In this document: positions 29,762-43,639 of the stretch, piece by piece
Layout: every line of letters begins with the position of its first letter
How positions within the stretch are numbered: the first letter of the stretch is position 1
DNA from: Zygnema cylindricum
Lineage: Eukaryota > Streptophyta > Zygnematophyceae > Zygnematales > Zygnemataceae
Assembly (NCBI GenBank): GCA_037447655.1
Contig: JBBHKE010001207.1
Location: 453,421 to 517,420 of the forward strand
Length of the DNA: 64,000 nt
Reading direction: 5' to 3'
Notes under the pieces: generated by a model
Told to the model about the DNA's origin: nothing
What the model saw: only the letters and a program-made list of their open reading frames with translations
Databases searched by the model: none
Position numbers and translations under genes: made by a program

Positions 29762-31048
29762 TCAAGTATTAGTAGAAGGAGAGACATCCATAGTTATATT
29801 CTCGGATGTATTGTTTATTCCGGCGTTGAACAAAAACCTCATCTCTACATCTGTATTAGATGTTATGGGTTTTGATACTAGCACTAGGAAAAGAGTCTTT
29901 ACTAATACTTTTGAGGAGGAAGTCTATTTCACTGCTGAAAATGGTATCCAAGGGATGTTTAGACTGATTTTCACAATGAAAAAAAAGAAATTTAATATGC
30001 TCGTGTTCATGATATAATGATGTGGCATAAGAGGCTCGGGCATAAAAATCTAGATAAGTTAAGAGAGATGAAAAAGATAGGAGTGGTGGAAGGGATTAAG
30101 TTCGGTGAGAGTGAGAATCTAAGTGATTGTAGTAGATGTACTCAAGGTAAAGCACACAAGCTATCCTTCCTAAAAACAACCACCTATAATGGAGAAAAGA
30201 TTCTAGATTTAGTACACACAGATATTTGGGGACCGACCAAAGTGCCATCACCGGGGAGGAAGAGATTTATGATGAGTATCACTGATGATTGGTCTCGGTA
30301 TTCCAGGGTGTATTTTTTGAAAAACAAGTCAGATGCTCAGGATTATTTTAGAGAATATAAAGCATGGAGCGAAAAACTCCATGAAACTCCAATCAAGAGA
30401 GTAAGCAGTGACAATGGTGGAGAGTATACTTTTAACCTGTTTGAGGATTTTCTATGGGAAGATGGAGTTCAACACCAAAAGACAGTTCCAAAAAACTCGG
30501 AACAGAATGGGGTAACTGAAAGATTAAATAGGACACTAAGTGATATTGCTAGAAGTATGTTGTCCGATAACAAGATAGGAAAAAAATTCTAGGAAGAAGC
30601 AATGAACTATGCTAATTACCTCAAAAATAGAGTTCTTACTTCAGCTATAAAAGGTCAAACTCCTTATGAGAGATGGACCGGCGGGAAACCAGGCATATCT
30701 CACTTAATGGTTTTCGGCAGTCAAGTGTTCACTCTAGATACAGATCGGTCTAATTCGAAGCTAGGTCATAAAGGAAAACTGGGGTATTTATTAGGATATG
30801 ATGAGGATTTAAAACGATACAGAGTTTATGATCTAAAAAAGGAAGATATAATCTTAGTAAAACACCTAGTAGTTATGGATGAAGGAAAGTTTGTGGATCC
30901 TTTCAAGTATACAAAGTTAGGAAAAATCAGATTTAAGTCAAAAAATTCCGATGACTTTGAGCTTCGTAATTATCCACGTTTCAAAGAAGATGACATTCTT
31001 GAAGATACGAATCAGACCGAGAAAGAATCGTCGTGGAAACTCCAGTGA
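29762..31048 (+). pseudogene. Copia BF protease end and integrase
   Basis: The sequence starts in the late protease (VLVEGETSIVIFSDVLF) and shifts frame at about 30010. Integrase keeps the HHCC motif (HKRLGH; CSRC), HTDIWG, SDNGGEY and TERLNR, so all three catalytic acidic residues are present. A TAG at about 30590 and a frameshift near 31035 break it. Gag and the nucleocapsid are absent. Confidence 0.85.
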
Positions 31049-32854
31049 CAACTTTACCCAAAGCGGAAAACGTATCGGAAATTGATCCGGAATCAAAGGA
31101 CAGAGGAGAAGCCGAGATTGTTCGACGGAACCCACTGAAACCATCTTTTCTAGCAACCGATTTTGAGGGAGGAAGGAGAAGTATCAAAAGGTTGCAAGAA
31201 AAACAGGTTAATAACAAGGTAACAAAACTATCTCATCCGGATGAACCTCAAACTTATGGAGAGGCGATGAACTGTCCTGAAAGGAACCGGTGGAAGACAA
31301 CCATCAATGAGGAGATTGCCTCAATTATGGCAGCCGATACTTGGGAGATGGTGGATTGTCCACCTAACCGAAAGCCAATCGGTTGTAAGTGGGTGTTGAA
31401 ATTAAAACTGAACCCAGATAACACCGTTGAGCGCTACAAGGGCCGGTTAGTGGTCAAAGGATTTACACAAAAAGAAGGAATTGACTACGAGGAAACCTTT
31501 GCCCCGGTCGTCAGATTTCCTTCTGTCCGCATACTTTCCGTCAAGCAGCATTGGAAGACGTGGAAGTGCACCAGATGGACATCAAAACAACCTTTTTGCA
31601 TTGAGAATTGGAAGAGGAGATCTTCATGCGAGAACCCGAAGGATTTGTGGAGCAAGGAGAGGAGAGTAAGGTATGTCGGCTGATTAAATCTCTTTAATGG
31701 TTTGAAACAGGCACCCCGATAGTGGAATAAGAAGCTTGATGAGTTTCTTACCGGTTTGGGATATATTCAGATCATCGCAGATCACTCAAACTATGTTTTG
31801 TAAGATGAGGAAGGTGTTATTTTTATTGCAATTTATGTTGATGATTTGCTTGTTTTAGGTAAATCAATGGACAAAATTAATAAACTGAAAAATTGATCTT
31901 AAGGGGAGATTTGAGATGAAAGATATGGGGGAGGCAAGATATATTTTGGGAAATCAAGTAGAAATAGAAAGAGAAAGAAAGATTATAAGACTGACTCAGA
32001 AATAAGAAATAGAGAACATGTTGGAAAAATTTCAGATGGATAAGGCTAATAGTTGTACAACTCCAATAGAGTTAACGAAGGGAAGTGAGAGAAGTGTGGA
32101 AGAAGGAGTCATAATCTTAGATGAGGAATTAGGTATTGAAGAACAAAAGTTCATCAAGACTATTCCTTACAAGCAAGTAGTGGGAAGCCTAATCTACTTT
32201 ATGAATTGTACCCGGTTGGATTTCGCTGCAGGTGTAGGAGTGTTGAGTAGGAGTCTAAATACTACCACTGAGAGATATTGGGAGGCAACTAAGAGAGTCT
32301 TTAGATATTTGATAGGAATTAGAAATCTATGGTTGCATTTGGGGGGGAGGGGTATTGACATCACTACTTGGAGTGATGCCAGTTACGGTGATGCTCTGGT
32401 CAGGAGATATGGTGATGCTATGATGAGGAGATGTACTTCTGGATATGTATTGTATGTGGGTGATGGGGCTTGTTGCTAGAGTAACAAACAACAAAAAGGT
32501 ATTGCTCAGTCCACCATGGAGGTTGAGTATATGGCCTCTTGCTCTGCTGTAAAATAATTGAAGTGGATCAAGTCTTTGTTTGGTGAGCTGAGTCACCTTA
32601 AGAGTCGTGTGCAGAATGTTTTTTGTGGTAATCACGCAGCAATCGCTATTGCTGCCAATTCTAAACATCATTTTAAAGCCAAACACATGGACGTTATACT
32701 CAGCTTTGTTAGAGAGAAGGTAGAAGACAAAATAATCAGTTTAGAGTACAGACCAAATAGCGAGATGGCAGCACATATGATGACCAAACATGTGGCTTCC
32801 CCTAAGCTACTTTTTTGGAGCGAGAAGTGTGGTCTTAAATTGAAGAGTGACTAG
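31033..32854 (+). pseudogene. Copia BF reverse transcriptase and RNase H
   Basis: The RT reads well to KPIGCKWVLKLKL and EETFAPVVRFPS, then shifts frame near 31535. Gln is kept at the site where elements A and E have TAG. The box YVDDLLVL (about 31839) is intact. Later frames give RNase H (TTWSDASYGDA), but a stop follows GACC and the region has a small duplication (YGDALVRRYGDAMMRR). Confidence 0.85.
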
Positions 32855-32867
32855 AAAATAAGGTGAA

Positions 32868-33887
32868 TGTAAAAATTAAAGGTTTTTATTTCTTTTTTCT
32901 AGGTCTAAACATGTAAAGATGAGTCTGTCTTTAACTCCTCTCTCCAACTCCCACACTTGTTGTAGTCACTGAAGGTTGGAGAGGAAGCTAAAGCCATGGT
33001 TGCCTATTCTTTCCAGAGAGAGACAGGCAGTAGTTTGGTAGGTTTACCAAAAGGATTTTGACGGACCCAGGATTTTATGTTGTTACTTGTCGTCTGTCAA
33101 GTTAAGTTGTAGCCGGTAGCTTTATCTTATTAGTCTAGGATGAGTGTTCAGGTATATAGGGTTTTATAAATATTTATAGACGTATTAGGAGAAAATTTCA
33201 TTTAACGGCGCGAACACGTTCTTAGGACAAGATACAGTTTTGTCCAGTACGGTGTACGGTACTCTACGAAACGAATATCGCGCATTTGTTTTGACGCCGA
33301 AACAAATACCACGCAATCATTTTCGAGGACAAGAATTGAAAGTGGATCTTGATCGAACAACCGCGATAGATGTCGAGATCGCGGAATGGGCGCTTTGGCG
33401 GTTTTTGGTCATCGCCACGTCAAGTGACTCGTGGCACAACCACATTGGCTTGCGCCATCTCCGGTGAATACGGGAACGAATTCGGATGTGGCATGCGTCG
33501 ACATTTTGGCCTCGCGTACGATGGCCGTACAGAAAGTAATTCCGCACCTGTACTTTTCTTTACGGCACAGTAATTTGAATTGTACCGTACTCTATTAGTA
33601 TAGGGTTAAGAGAGGGATTTAGGACCTAGAAAATTTGGTAGGTAGACCCCTCTCTCCCATAAAGCTCTTGTACAACCCTTCATAACTTACTTCTCAGGGA
33701 AGCAAATTCAAAGATTCTTTTTGCTATCGACTCATGGGAGTCTTGTCCTCACAGGGTGGAAGTTGGTCAGTGTTTTTATTTGTCAGGGTGGCAGTTGTTC
33801 TCGTGGAAACTCAAACAGGTTAGCGTTATCCTAGGGGCTTCGAGTGAGCTGCCTACTCTGAGGGCCAAAGGAGGTCTCAAAATTTCA
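32868..33887 (+). repeat. 3' LTR of copia BF
   Basis: A 1,020-bp LTR starting TGTAAAAATTAAAGG and ending AAATTTCA. It pairs with 20375-21424 by sequence and by the flanking CAACG. Its hairpins are GACTC-ATGG-GAGTC (33729-33742) and a weak second stem (33746-33761). Confidence 0.85.
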
Positions 33888-34100
33888 CAACGTGCTCTCA
33901 CCATGGAGCTCAAGTAACGACAAAAAATGTGGTTGTCTGCGACACTTTTATTTACTTGTGGTTGTCGCAGTTTTGTTATCGTAAACGTTCGCTGGCCGTG
34001 TGAATTGTTAATTTTATTATGACGGTCGAAGTTCGCAAGCGCGACAAAAGTTTAAGCGGTTGAAACAATATTTTGAAAGTCAAAGCTGTCCAACCGATTG
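33888..34100 (-). repeat. Old dispersed repeat, right part after copia BF
   Basis: The reverse complement matches 1-220, including GAGCTCC, GTGAGAGCAC and CAAAATATTGTT. It continues the repeat left at 20374. The stretch 34101-34671 beyond it has no recognisable feature. Confidence 0.65.
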
Positions 34101-34671
34101 AACGTCGAATTTAGATTTTAGACTCAATGTTATTTTACTTGTACCAATGTGTACTTCAAACGTACAATTTTTGACAAAATGATGTAAGTGACTGTGCGGA
34201 GCCAAAACAGTCACTACCATGATCAATTCCGTTTATTTATTGGCGCGTGGAAGTTAAAAACCTCATTATGTAACCTGCACACGTGTACTATCTACATAGA
34301 AATCGCGCTAAGTGCGGAACTTTTACATGCGGTGCGAGTGCGTTAAGTCCATTAAATACGGCCAAATCGTTTACCCTTTTTAGAAAATCGTACATCTTCA
34401 CTGATGCCCTGTAGGTGCAATCGACACTGTTCGATTGAATGTACGGTAGCTTCACATAAGTTATAATCGTGGCGTTTTCTTAAAGAAGTCGTTCACAGTT
34501 GTCCTTTTCAGAAAGTGGTTCATCTTGTACTTACAATATCCATCGCTTCAAAATTTAATAATTACTCCATTATAATATTTGTAGATTTTCGACGTCCGTT
34601 TTTTTCGTATGTCTGTTATTCAAATATTCAAATGTAATTCGTATATCGTATGAGTATTTGAACCAAAAAGC

Positions 34672-35825
34672 TAGTGTTGTGTATCGATAAGGATTTGTCG
34701 ATAACCGAAATGGGTTTTTTTTCGGGTAGCCGATAATCGATATATTGGTGAGATATATCGCTATCGGTATTATCGTCGATAAATAACCGATATTTATCGG
34801 TTATTATCCGCGATAACAACGATATCGATAACTATCGACGATATCTGTACGGACCGTACACTCAACTGTACGTGTTATTTCCCAGACGCGCCCTACTCAC
34901 AACCCCTATCTACTGAGGTGTCTACCAATCACATCACTGTTATTGTAGCACAAAAGTACACTAGTCACCATGAGGTCTGTACGGTTTTGGTACGAATCCA
35001 GTAAATACGATGTACCTTTCACATCCGACGCCATGGCTTTGTCTCTTTTTTCTTGGGATCCACTGGAGACCGGCCACGTGTCAATCTGTTGGCTTTTTTG
35101 GCATAAGCCGCCAAAAGAGCCATTCTTGGATGTCGGCGCTCACGTTGGCCGTCCGCTTGTATTTTCTTATTCCAAGTCGTCCGTTCGATTCCGGCGGCGC
35201 GCACAATGTTATTTTGCGTCCGTTGTACTTTGTGTCCGCCGTCCTTTTTCCGTTCACCAGTTTGTCAAGACAATTCCGTACGTTTCCGTAAAATCGCTGT
35301 TCAGTTAACCGGCCAAAAAGTAATACAAAGTGCAACGTATCTTTTCGTCAAAGTCCCTACATTTACCGTAAAAAAACGTACATTTCTCGTAGATTTTCCG
35401 TTCAGTTTACCGTACAAAAAGTCCTCCGCGTTTTTTTGCGATTTTTTCAATAGTCACGAACTATTCGTAGAAATCGGGGAAAAAAAAAAACGTACGAACA
35501 ACTATGGTTTCTGTAATATAGTTTTAGAACTATAAAGTATTCTTTTAAATTTGTCAACGTTTATGTGCTGCGCTGTCCGTAATAAATCGCAGTTAAACAG
35601 AGACGGAACAGATTCTTATATGTGGCATGCCACGCTATATAAAGTCAATAATATAATACAGTTTGCTATAAAGTACTATTGTATGCATACTATATTTTTT
35701 TAAGTTATCGCCGATATGGAATTTGTTGGGCTCATACCGATATATCGGCACCTCTGACCGTTCAAGAACCGATAACTATCGGTATCGGTGTTATCGCAAT
35801 AATTTTTTTCTGATACACAACACTA
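34672..35825. mobile_element. Non-autonomous hAT-like element, copy 1
   Basis: A 1,154-bp element with terminal inverted repeats (TAGTGTTGTGTATC at both ends) and a perfect 8-bp target duplication CAAAAAGC (34664-34671 and 35826-35833), which is the hAT signature. The subterminal regions are crowded with TATCGATA and ATCGGTTAT words. No transposase is encoded. The middle (about 34900-35195) resembles the antisense of the copia LTR, including AACCCCTATCTACTGA and GCCACGTGTCAATC. Confidence 0.85.
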
Positions 35826-35982
35826 CAAAAAGCCATTGTACCTTTCATACAATATGCATATTTTTTACCCGTGTCACTCTTCATTTCGTATGTCCGTAAT
35901 TCCGTATCGTATGACTACAGTACTTTACTGCTACAAAAAATGATTGTACCTTCCATACCATAAACATTTTTCGTACAGTACA

Positions 35983-36196
35983 ACCGTGAATCGTAATTAG
36001 CGTTAATAGTTTTTTCGCCACTTAAAACATCTTTTCTCCGTACACATTTATCCAATTTTCAATTTAAGACCGCCATTCGAAAGCTGAGGATCTTACCTTT
36101 CAATCGCAACCGTCAGATCCACAATCCGACATGTGTGTACGGAGAAAGATGTTTTAAGAGACGAAAAAAACATTATCGCTAATTACGATTCGCGGT
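35983..36196. mobile_element. Foldback MITE upstream of the WAT1-like gene
   Basis: Two arms of about 65 bp are inverted repeats of each other, starting ACCGTGAATCGTAATTAGCG and ACCGCGAATCGTAATTAGCG. They share TTAAAACATCTTT and CTCCGTACACA and surround about 85 bp of unique sequence. The same terminal motif recurs in the hairpin at 39582-39681. No target duplication was convincing. It ends about 170 bp before the WAT1-like start codon. Confidence 0.7.
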
Positions 36197-36366
36197 GGTG
36201 TATACATTTTTCGTACCGAGCACAAATTTCGTGTGTCACTCCCTCTCTCTCTCTCTCTCTCGCTCTCGCTCTCTCTTTCTCCCCCTCTTTCTCTCTCTCT
36301 CCCCGTCTTTCTCCCTCTCCCTCTCCCTCTCCCTCCTCCCCTCTCTCCTTCCATACTCTGGCGACC

Positions 36367-39147
<2,781 letters not shown>

Positions 39148-39170
39148 GTAAGCTCACATTTTTTTTTTAT

Positions 39171-39203
<33 letters not shown>

Positions 39204-39213
39204 NNNNNNNNNN
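39204..39213. other. Assembly gap (10 N)
   Basis: Ten undetermined bases follow a (TA)n run 57 bases after the WAT1-like exon 4 donor. Ten Ns usually mark an unsized scaffold join, so the sequence on the two sides may not be adjacent in the genome. Confidence 0.95.
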
Positions 39214-39296
39214 GAAAATATTCATTTTTCCATGTTTATTACTTAAATATTGAGATTAACAATAAAAACAAAAAATTGAGATTAAAAAAGAAATGA

Positions 39297-39396
39297 GATT
39301 AATGCTAAGCGCCACATGTCATGTCATGACATGAAAAGTCATGACAAAAAATGTCATGACATGAAATGTCATGTCATGTGGCGCTTAGCATTAATC
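39297..39396. mobile_element. 100-bp foldback element, CATGTCATG type
   Basis: The first 22 bases, starting GATTAATGCTAAGCGCCACA, are the exact reverse complement of the last 22. The inside is built from CATGTCATGACATG words that also pair. It is a near-complete hairpin, like a very small MITE. Its copy number is unknown. Confidence 0.75.
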
Positions 39397-39409
39397 ACAC
39401 TTAATGAGA

Positions 39410-39600
39410 TTAAGCCGTCTGACACCGTCTGTACTCCACACTATTTAAAGCAAACCTATAATAGAATTAAAAACGCTAATTAAACTTTACCTTAAATATA
39501 ATAATGAAAAATTTAGAATCGTTTACTCTATTTCATGTGATAGAGGTGAAACTTCGAGCGACCGAATTAGAGTAATTCACACTAATTACGATTCGCGGTG
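39410..39600 (+). repeat. Repeat unit, first of two direct copies
   Basis: This unit, with blocks around TGAAAAATTTAGAATC and GACCGAATTAG, recurs as 39783-39814 joined to 40671-40830. The second copy is split by the hAT element at 39815-40662, showing that the hAT insertion is younger. Confidence 0.7.
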
Positions 39601-39681
39601 TACTGTACTGTAAAGTACAGTACTGTAAAAAACAGTACTGAAAAGTACAGTACTGTACTGTACACCGCGAATCGTAATTAG
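39582..39681. mobile_element. 100-bp foldback element, GTACTGTA type
   Basis: Starts CTAATTACGATTCGCGGTG and ends with its reverse complement. The centre is made of AGTACTGTA words, so almost the whole 100 bp can fold. The outer motif is the same as the arm ends of the MITE at 35983-36196 and is seen singly near 40797, pointing to one family. Confidence 0.75.
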
Positions 39682-39814
39682 AGTAAAGAAAAAATTAGAG
39701 TTAAAAAACAAAAATAACAATTAGAGTTATAAATTCATTATTTGTACCTTTTTACTTATAAAAGTACAATTTTGTACGGTCGGACGTCGTCCGTATTCCA
39801 CATTATGTAAAATG

Positions 39815-40662
39815 TAGTGTTGTGTATCAGTAAGCATTTACCGATAACCGATATGGACCTTTTTTCGGGTTCCCGATAATCGATATATCACTATCGGTCT
39901 TATCGCCGATAAGTAACCGATAATATCGGATACTTATCGGCAATAACACCGATAACGAAAACTATCGGCGATAAATGTACGGCATGTACACTCAGTTGTA
40001 CGTCTTATTCCCCGGACGCGCAGAAAGTACAGTAGTCGCCATGACGTTTGTATGGTTTTGCAACGGATCCAATATAAACGATGTACCTTTCACATCCGAC
40101 GCCATGGCTTTGTCCCTTTATTCCTTGGGATCCACCGGACACCTGCCACATGTCAATCTGTCAGCTTGGCGTAAGCTGCCAAAAGAGCCATTCCGGGATG
40201 CCAGCGCTCACGCTGGCCGTCCGCTCGTACTTTCTAATTCCAAGTCGCCCGTTCGATTTCGGCGGCGCGCAGAATATTATTTTGCGTCCGTTGTACTTTG
40301 TGTCCGCCGTACTTTTTTCGTTCCATGTTCACCAGTTTGTTTGTAAATTCCGTACGTCGCCGTAAAATATTTTTTTCAGTTAACCAGCCAACGTTTTTTG
40401 TGTTGCGTTGTCCGTAATAATTTTCATATAAATAGTTACGCAACAGATTCATAAACGTGGCATGCCACGCTATATATTGTAAATAACATAATACAATATT
40501 TACTAAGGTAATTTAATACGCGTACTATATATTTTTATAGTTATCGCCGATATGGAATTTGTTGGTCTCAGACCGATATATCGGTACCTTTGACCGTTCG
40601 AGAACCGATAACTATCGGTATCGGTGTTATTGCAATAAGTTTTTTACCGATGCATAACACTA
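39815..40662. mobile_element. Non-autonomous hAT-like element, copy 2
   Basis: An 848-bp relative of 34672-35825, with ends TAGTGTTGTGTATC and (inverted) TAGTGTTATGCATC. Perfect 8-bp target duplications GTAAAATG lie at 39807-39814 and 40663-40670. Compared with copy 1 it lacks about 60 bp near its left-centre, including the ACCCCTATCTACTGA block, and other segments. Non-coding. Confidence 0.85.
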
Positions 40663-40670
40663 GTAAAATG

Positions 40671-40830
40671 AACCTATAGTATAATTTTTTACGCTAATAA
40701 AACCTTACTTTAAATGGTATAATGAAAAATTTAGAATCATTTACTCTATTTAAGGTGATTGAGTCGAAATTTAGGGCGACCGAATTAGCGTTATTTACTC
40801 TAATTACGATTAGCGGTGTAGTGATCGGAA
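40671..40830 (+). repeat. Repeat unit, second copy after hAT insertion
   Basis: Matches 39445-39600 (TGAAAAATTTAGAATC, GCGACCGAATTAG, CTAATTACGATTAGCGGTG). Its left edge lies before the hAT element. The stretch 40831-41273 that follows has no supported feature; a 69-codon minus-strand frame there is unrecognised. Confidence 0.65.
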
Positions 40831-41273
40831 TCAAGCGTGTCCGATAGCGAATCTTAGGAGCCAGTTTTTCGTTTCCATCTTTCGTATAAGTGACCAGAGT
40901 CGCCTTGATAGTAGTCGATAGCACTGTAGCAACTTGTCCCCTTCAACTTATCTTGACGAATTAGCTTATCTTCTTGTTTCTTTAGCTCGAGGGCCTTAGA
41001 ACTCTCCAGAGCAAAACTTTCAATACCACCTAAAGGGGTGTGCCGATGTAACCGATACTTCAAAAAGGTACTTTGTTTTTATTAAAGATAGTTTACTACC
41101 TTTGCATAAAACAAATCTTTTGTAGAAAATTGCGATGGTAAAACCATGTGTACAAAAGGGGTAAAGAGATGCTAAAACTGAAACGTAATAGAACATTACA
41201 AATCAGAGCAATGAACCAAAACAAAAAATACCAGAGTTAGTCCTCCTACCAAAAATAAAAAACCTAGACTAGT

Positions 41274-42472
41274 CTACCCATAAACAAGCAAAGGTCCACA
41301 ACCACAGAAATCATGGATGTGGACCAGGTCCCTTGGTGGAAGGATTGGAAGACCCCGCTTGTCATCGACCAATGTGCTACGGCAAACGAGAGTCGCAGCT
41401 TGCACTCGTTGAAGTGCAATTGAGACACATTGACGATAGAACGCAGCCAAAAGACTCAATGAATGATTCCGTCGACCCTCGAGTTTAAACGCTTTTTCGC
41501 GCACATTGCGAACGAAATCGTAGAGAGACTTCTCCAAAGGTCAAAAAAATTCCATTGCAAATACGACAAACTCGTCCAACGGGTCTCAGTGAGCGTAATC
41601 TCTTTCGTTTGTGGTCGTTACGTCCCGAGCGGCCACATCCGTATGGGAAGCCGCGCGAGATTTAATGGAGGATGCGTGAGAACCACATCGTCAAGAGTCC
41701 TCTCAACACCATGAAGAAAAATCAAGTTAACTTGAGGGCTCCAACTGCCCTTCAATTCGGTTTAAAGCGAAAGTATATTAAAAACCTCTTGATGGTGTAG
41801 CTCGCCTTGACGTCAATGCCAACAATGGCATCACGCATCAAATCATGCTCGATAGTCCCTTCTTGACAATGCAAGCAGCAAAGTAAATGGATTTCCTCAA
41901 CATCAATAGATTGGTTATAGACACATCGGGGCCAAATCGGAGTGTGACGCAAACCTAGCAGTAAGCGTACGGCATAAAAAAGCTAGTCAGATAATGAAAG
42001 AGTGTCGAAAAGGTACGTGTTATTTATAGCCACACACTAGCTCCATGGCCCAAACACGAAAGTAAAATAGCACGCATATGAGCGAAAAGTTGCGCCTCCA
42101 AAAGGTTTGCAAAATTAGCAACGGCCACTTGTTTAAATATGTGTTGTTGTAGTTGAAAGTTAATGTCAACAATGAGAGATTGAAAAAGTGGAACTTGGTT
42201 TAGAGCGTCCACGAGTAATAGTGCACGCGATAAATGGAGAGCTTGGTGAAATAGAAAGAGACCGTCCTCCACCTCATAGAAAAATTACGCTACAATTGAG
42301 ACACCATCGATAATAAAACGAGAATTGATAGCAAGCGCCACCAAAGCCGGACTAAGCAAAAACGCCGCTGGAACAATTTTGGCCACAAAAATCAAACCTA
42401 AACTGTCAGTAAAAACGACAATAACAAGCAAGCTTCCCTTTAGACGACCAAACATCCCAAGATGAACAAGGT
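41274..42472 (-). pseudogene. Unrecognised minus-strand coding remnant, main part
   Basis: On the minus strand, long open stretches follow one another with a few stops and shifts: 42272-42024 (leucine-rich, FHQALHLSRALLLVDALN), 41952-41752 (with LCCLHCQEGTIEH) and 41690-41274 (DLWRSLYDFVRNVREKAF, ending FCGCGPLLVYG). The Cys-x2-Cys, Glu, His pattern faintly recalls the zinc module after a LINE-type reverse transcriptase, but no RT motif is visible and I do not assign it. The open frame appears to continue across lone LTR G into 43640-43848. Confidence 0.35.
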
Positions 42473-43634
42473 TGTAATTCTATGGGCTCCATTGCCACAC
42501 AAAATTCGGAGGTCTAAAGAAGCTAATCTAGATAGTGTCGACTCTAAGTTTATATAAACCCAAATGATTGACCCCTTGACAATCAAAACCCCATTACAGC
42601 TTCACCCTTGTGAAATAAAACTTTTTGTGTGCTCAGTTCTACCACAGAATGCAAAGTTATGATATGAGTTTTGGATAGCATTCCCCACTTTGACTTTCTT
42701 TTAGAAATGCAACCACTTTGGCATGCAAACACTCTAACCGACTACATCCGTTTGTAGCCTGGACTTTCCTGAGTTCGCAACAAAAAGAATCACTGAAAAT
42801 GGTCAACTGAGTTGATAGATATGGTTGGCCAAAGTTAGGCTTTTATACAAGAGTGCTCTCTAGGAGAGAGGCGGCTACCTACCAAAATATTATAAGTCCT
42901 AAAAACCCCTCTCTAAGCTCTCAAGTATTGAGGTACGAACCAATCACGTGATTGTACCGTACAAAAGAGGTACTACGACCGATGTACTTTTTATACGGCT
43001 TCTGTACGTCAAGGCCATTGAGTAGACACGTGTTCGCATTTCACTCGTCCTTATTTTCCCCGAAATTCTCGCGACTAAATGTTGTCTCTCCACGTGTCGT
43101 CAAGTCAGGCCACGTTCGAAAACGCCAAGGCGGCAATTCCGCAATTCTGGCTCGCACCACGACCGTCGATGAAGACAGACATTTAATACTGACCGTCTAA
43201 ATAAAATGTCGTTTCGTTAATTCCGTGTGGTCCGGAATTTGTGCGGTGTAATTCATTTCTGTGTACAATCCATCCCGTAATCTGTTGAATGGAGCATATT
43301 GCGTCAACAAGGTTTATATTGTTATCATACCTTATATACTCTAGCACTGGTCCTAGTCTACAAGATAAAGCTACTGGGTACCGGCTAGTTTGGCGGACTT
43401 TAAGTACCAGGATCAATTTCTGGTGCCGACAACCACTTTTTGATATAGACTAAATCTAGCCTATTCTGTGTCTCATTTGGACAGCATAGGCAGCCATGGC
43501 TCTAGCTCTCTTTCATGTCTTCAGTGACTGCAACAAGTATGTGGAATGGAGAGTGGAGCGAGAAGCAGGCTGCCTTTGCTGACCTTTTCTTTTTATTTTT
43601 CCTATTCTGACTTAGAAATACATGATTTTCAACA
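42473..43634 (-). mobile_element. Solo LTR G (copia family)
   Basis: A 1,162-bp LTR in minus orientation, TGTTGAAAATC to GAATTACA, with no internal region. The flanks are AAGGT (42468-42472) and AAGTT (43635-43639), a 5-bp duplication with one change. The second hairpin is CTACA paired with TGTAG (42742-42757). Its 3' end shares an extra block with the LTR piece at 29580-29760. Confidence 0.8.
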
Positions 43635-43639
43635 AAGTT

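Larger units (their letters stand above)
20375..33887 (+). mobile_element. Ty1/copia retrotransposon BF with large secondary insertions
   Basis: The 5' LTR (20375) and the 3' LTR (ending 33887) belong to the same subfamily. They are flanked by the same 5-mer, CAACG (20370-20374 and 33888-33892), and the older repeat is continuous across both flanks. The original element kept 5' LTR, primer-binding site and Gag start (to about 21958), and protease-integrase-RT-RNase H (29762-32854). The 7.8 kb between them is later material: inverted copia piece C, chromovirus D and a partial LTR. The Gag middle and nucleocapsid are missing. Confidence 0.8.
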
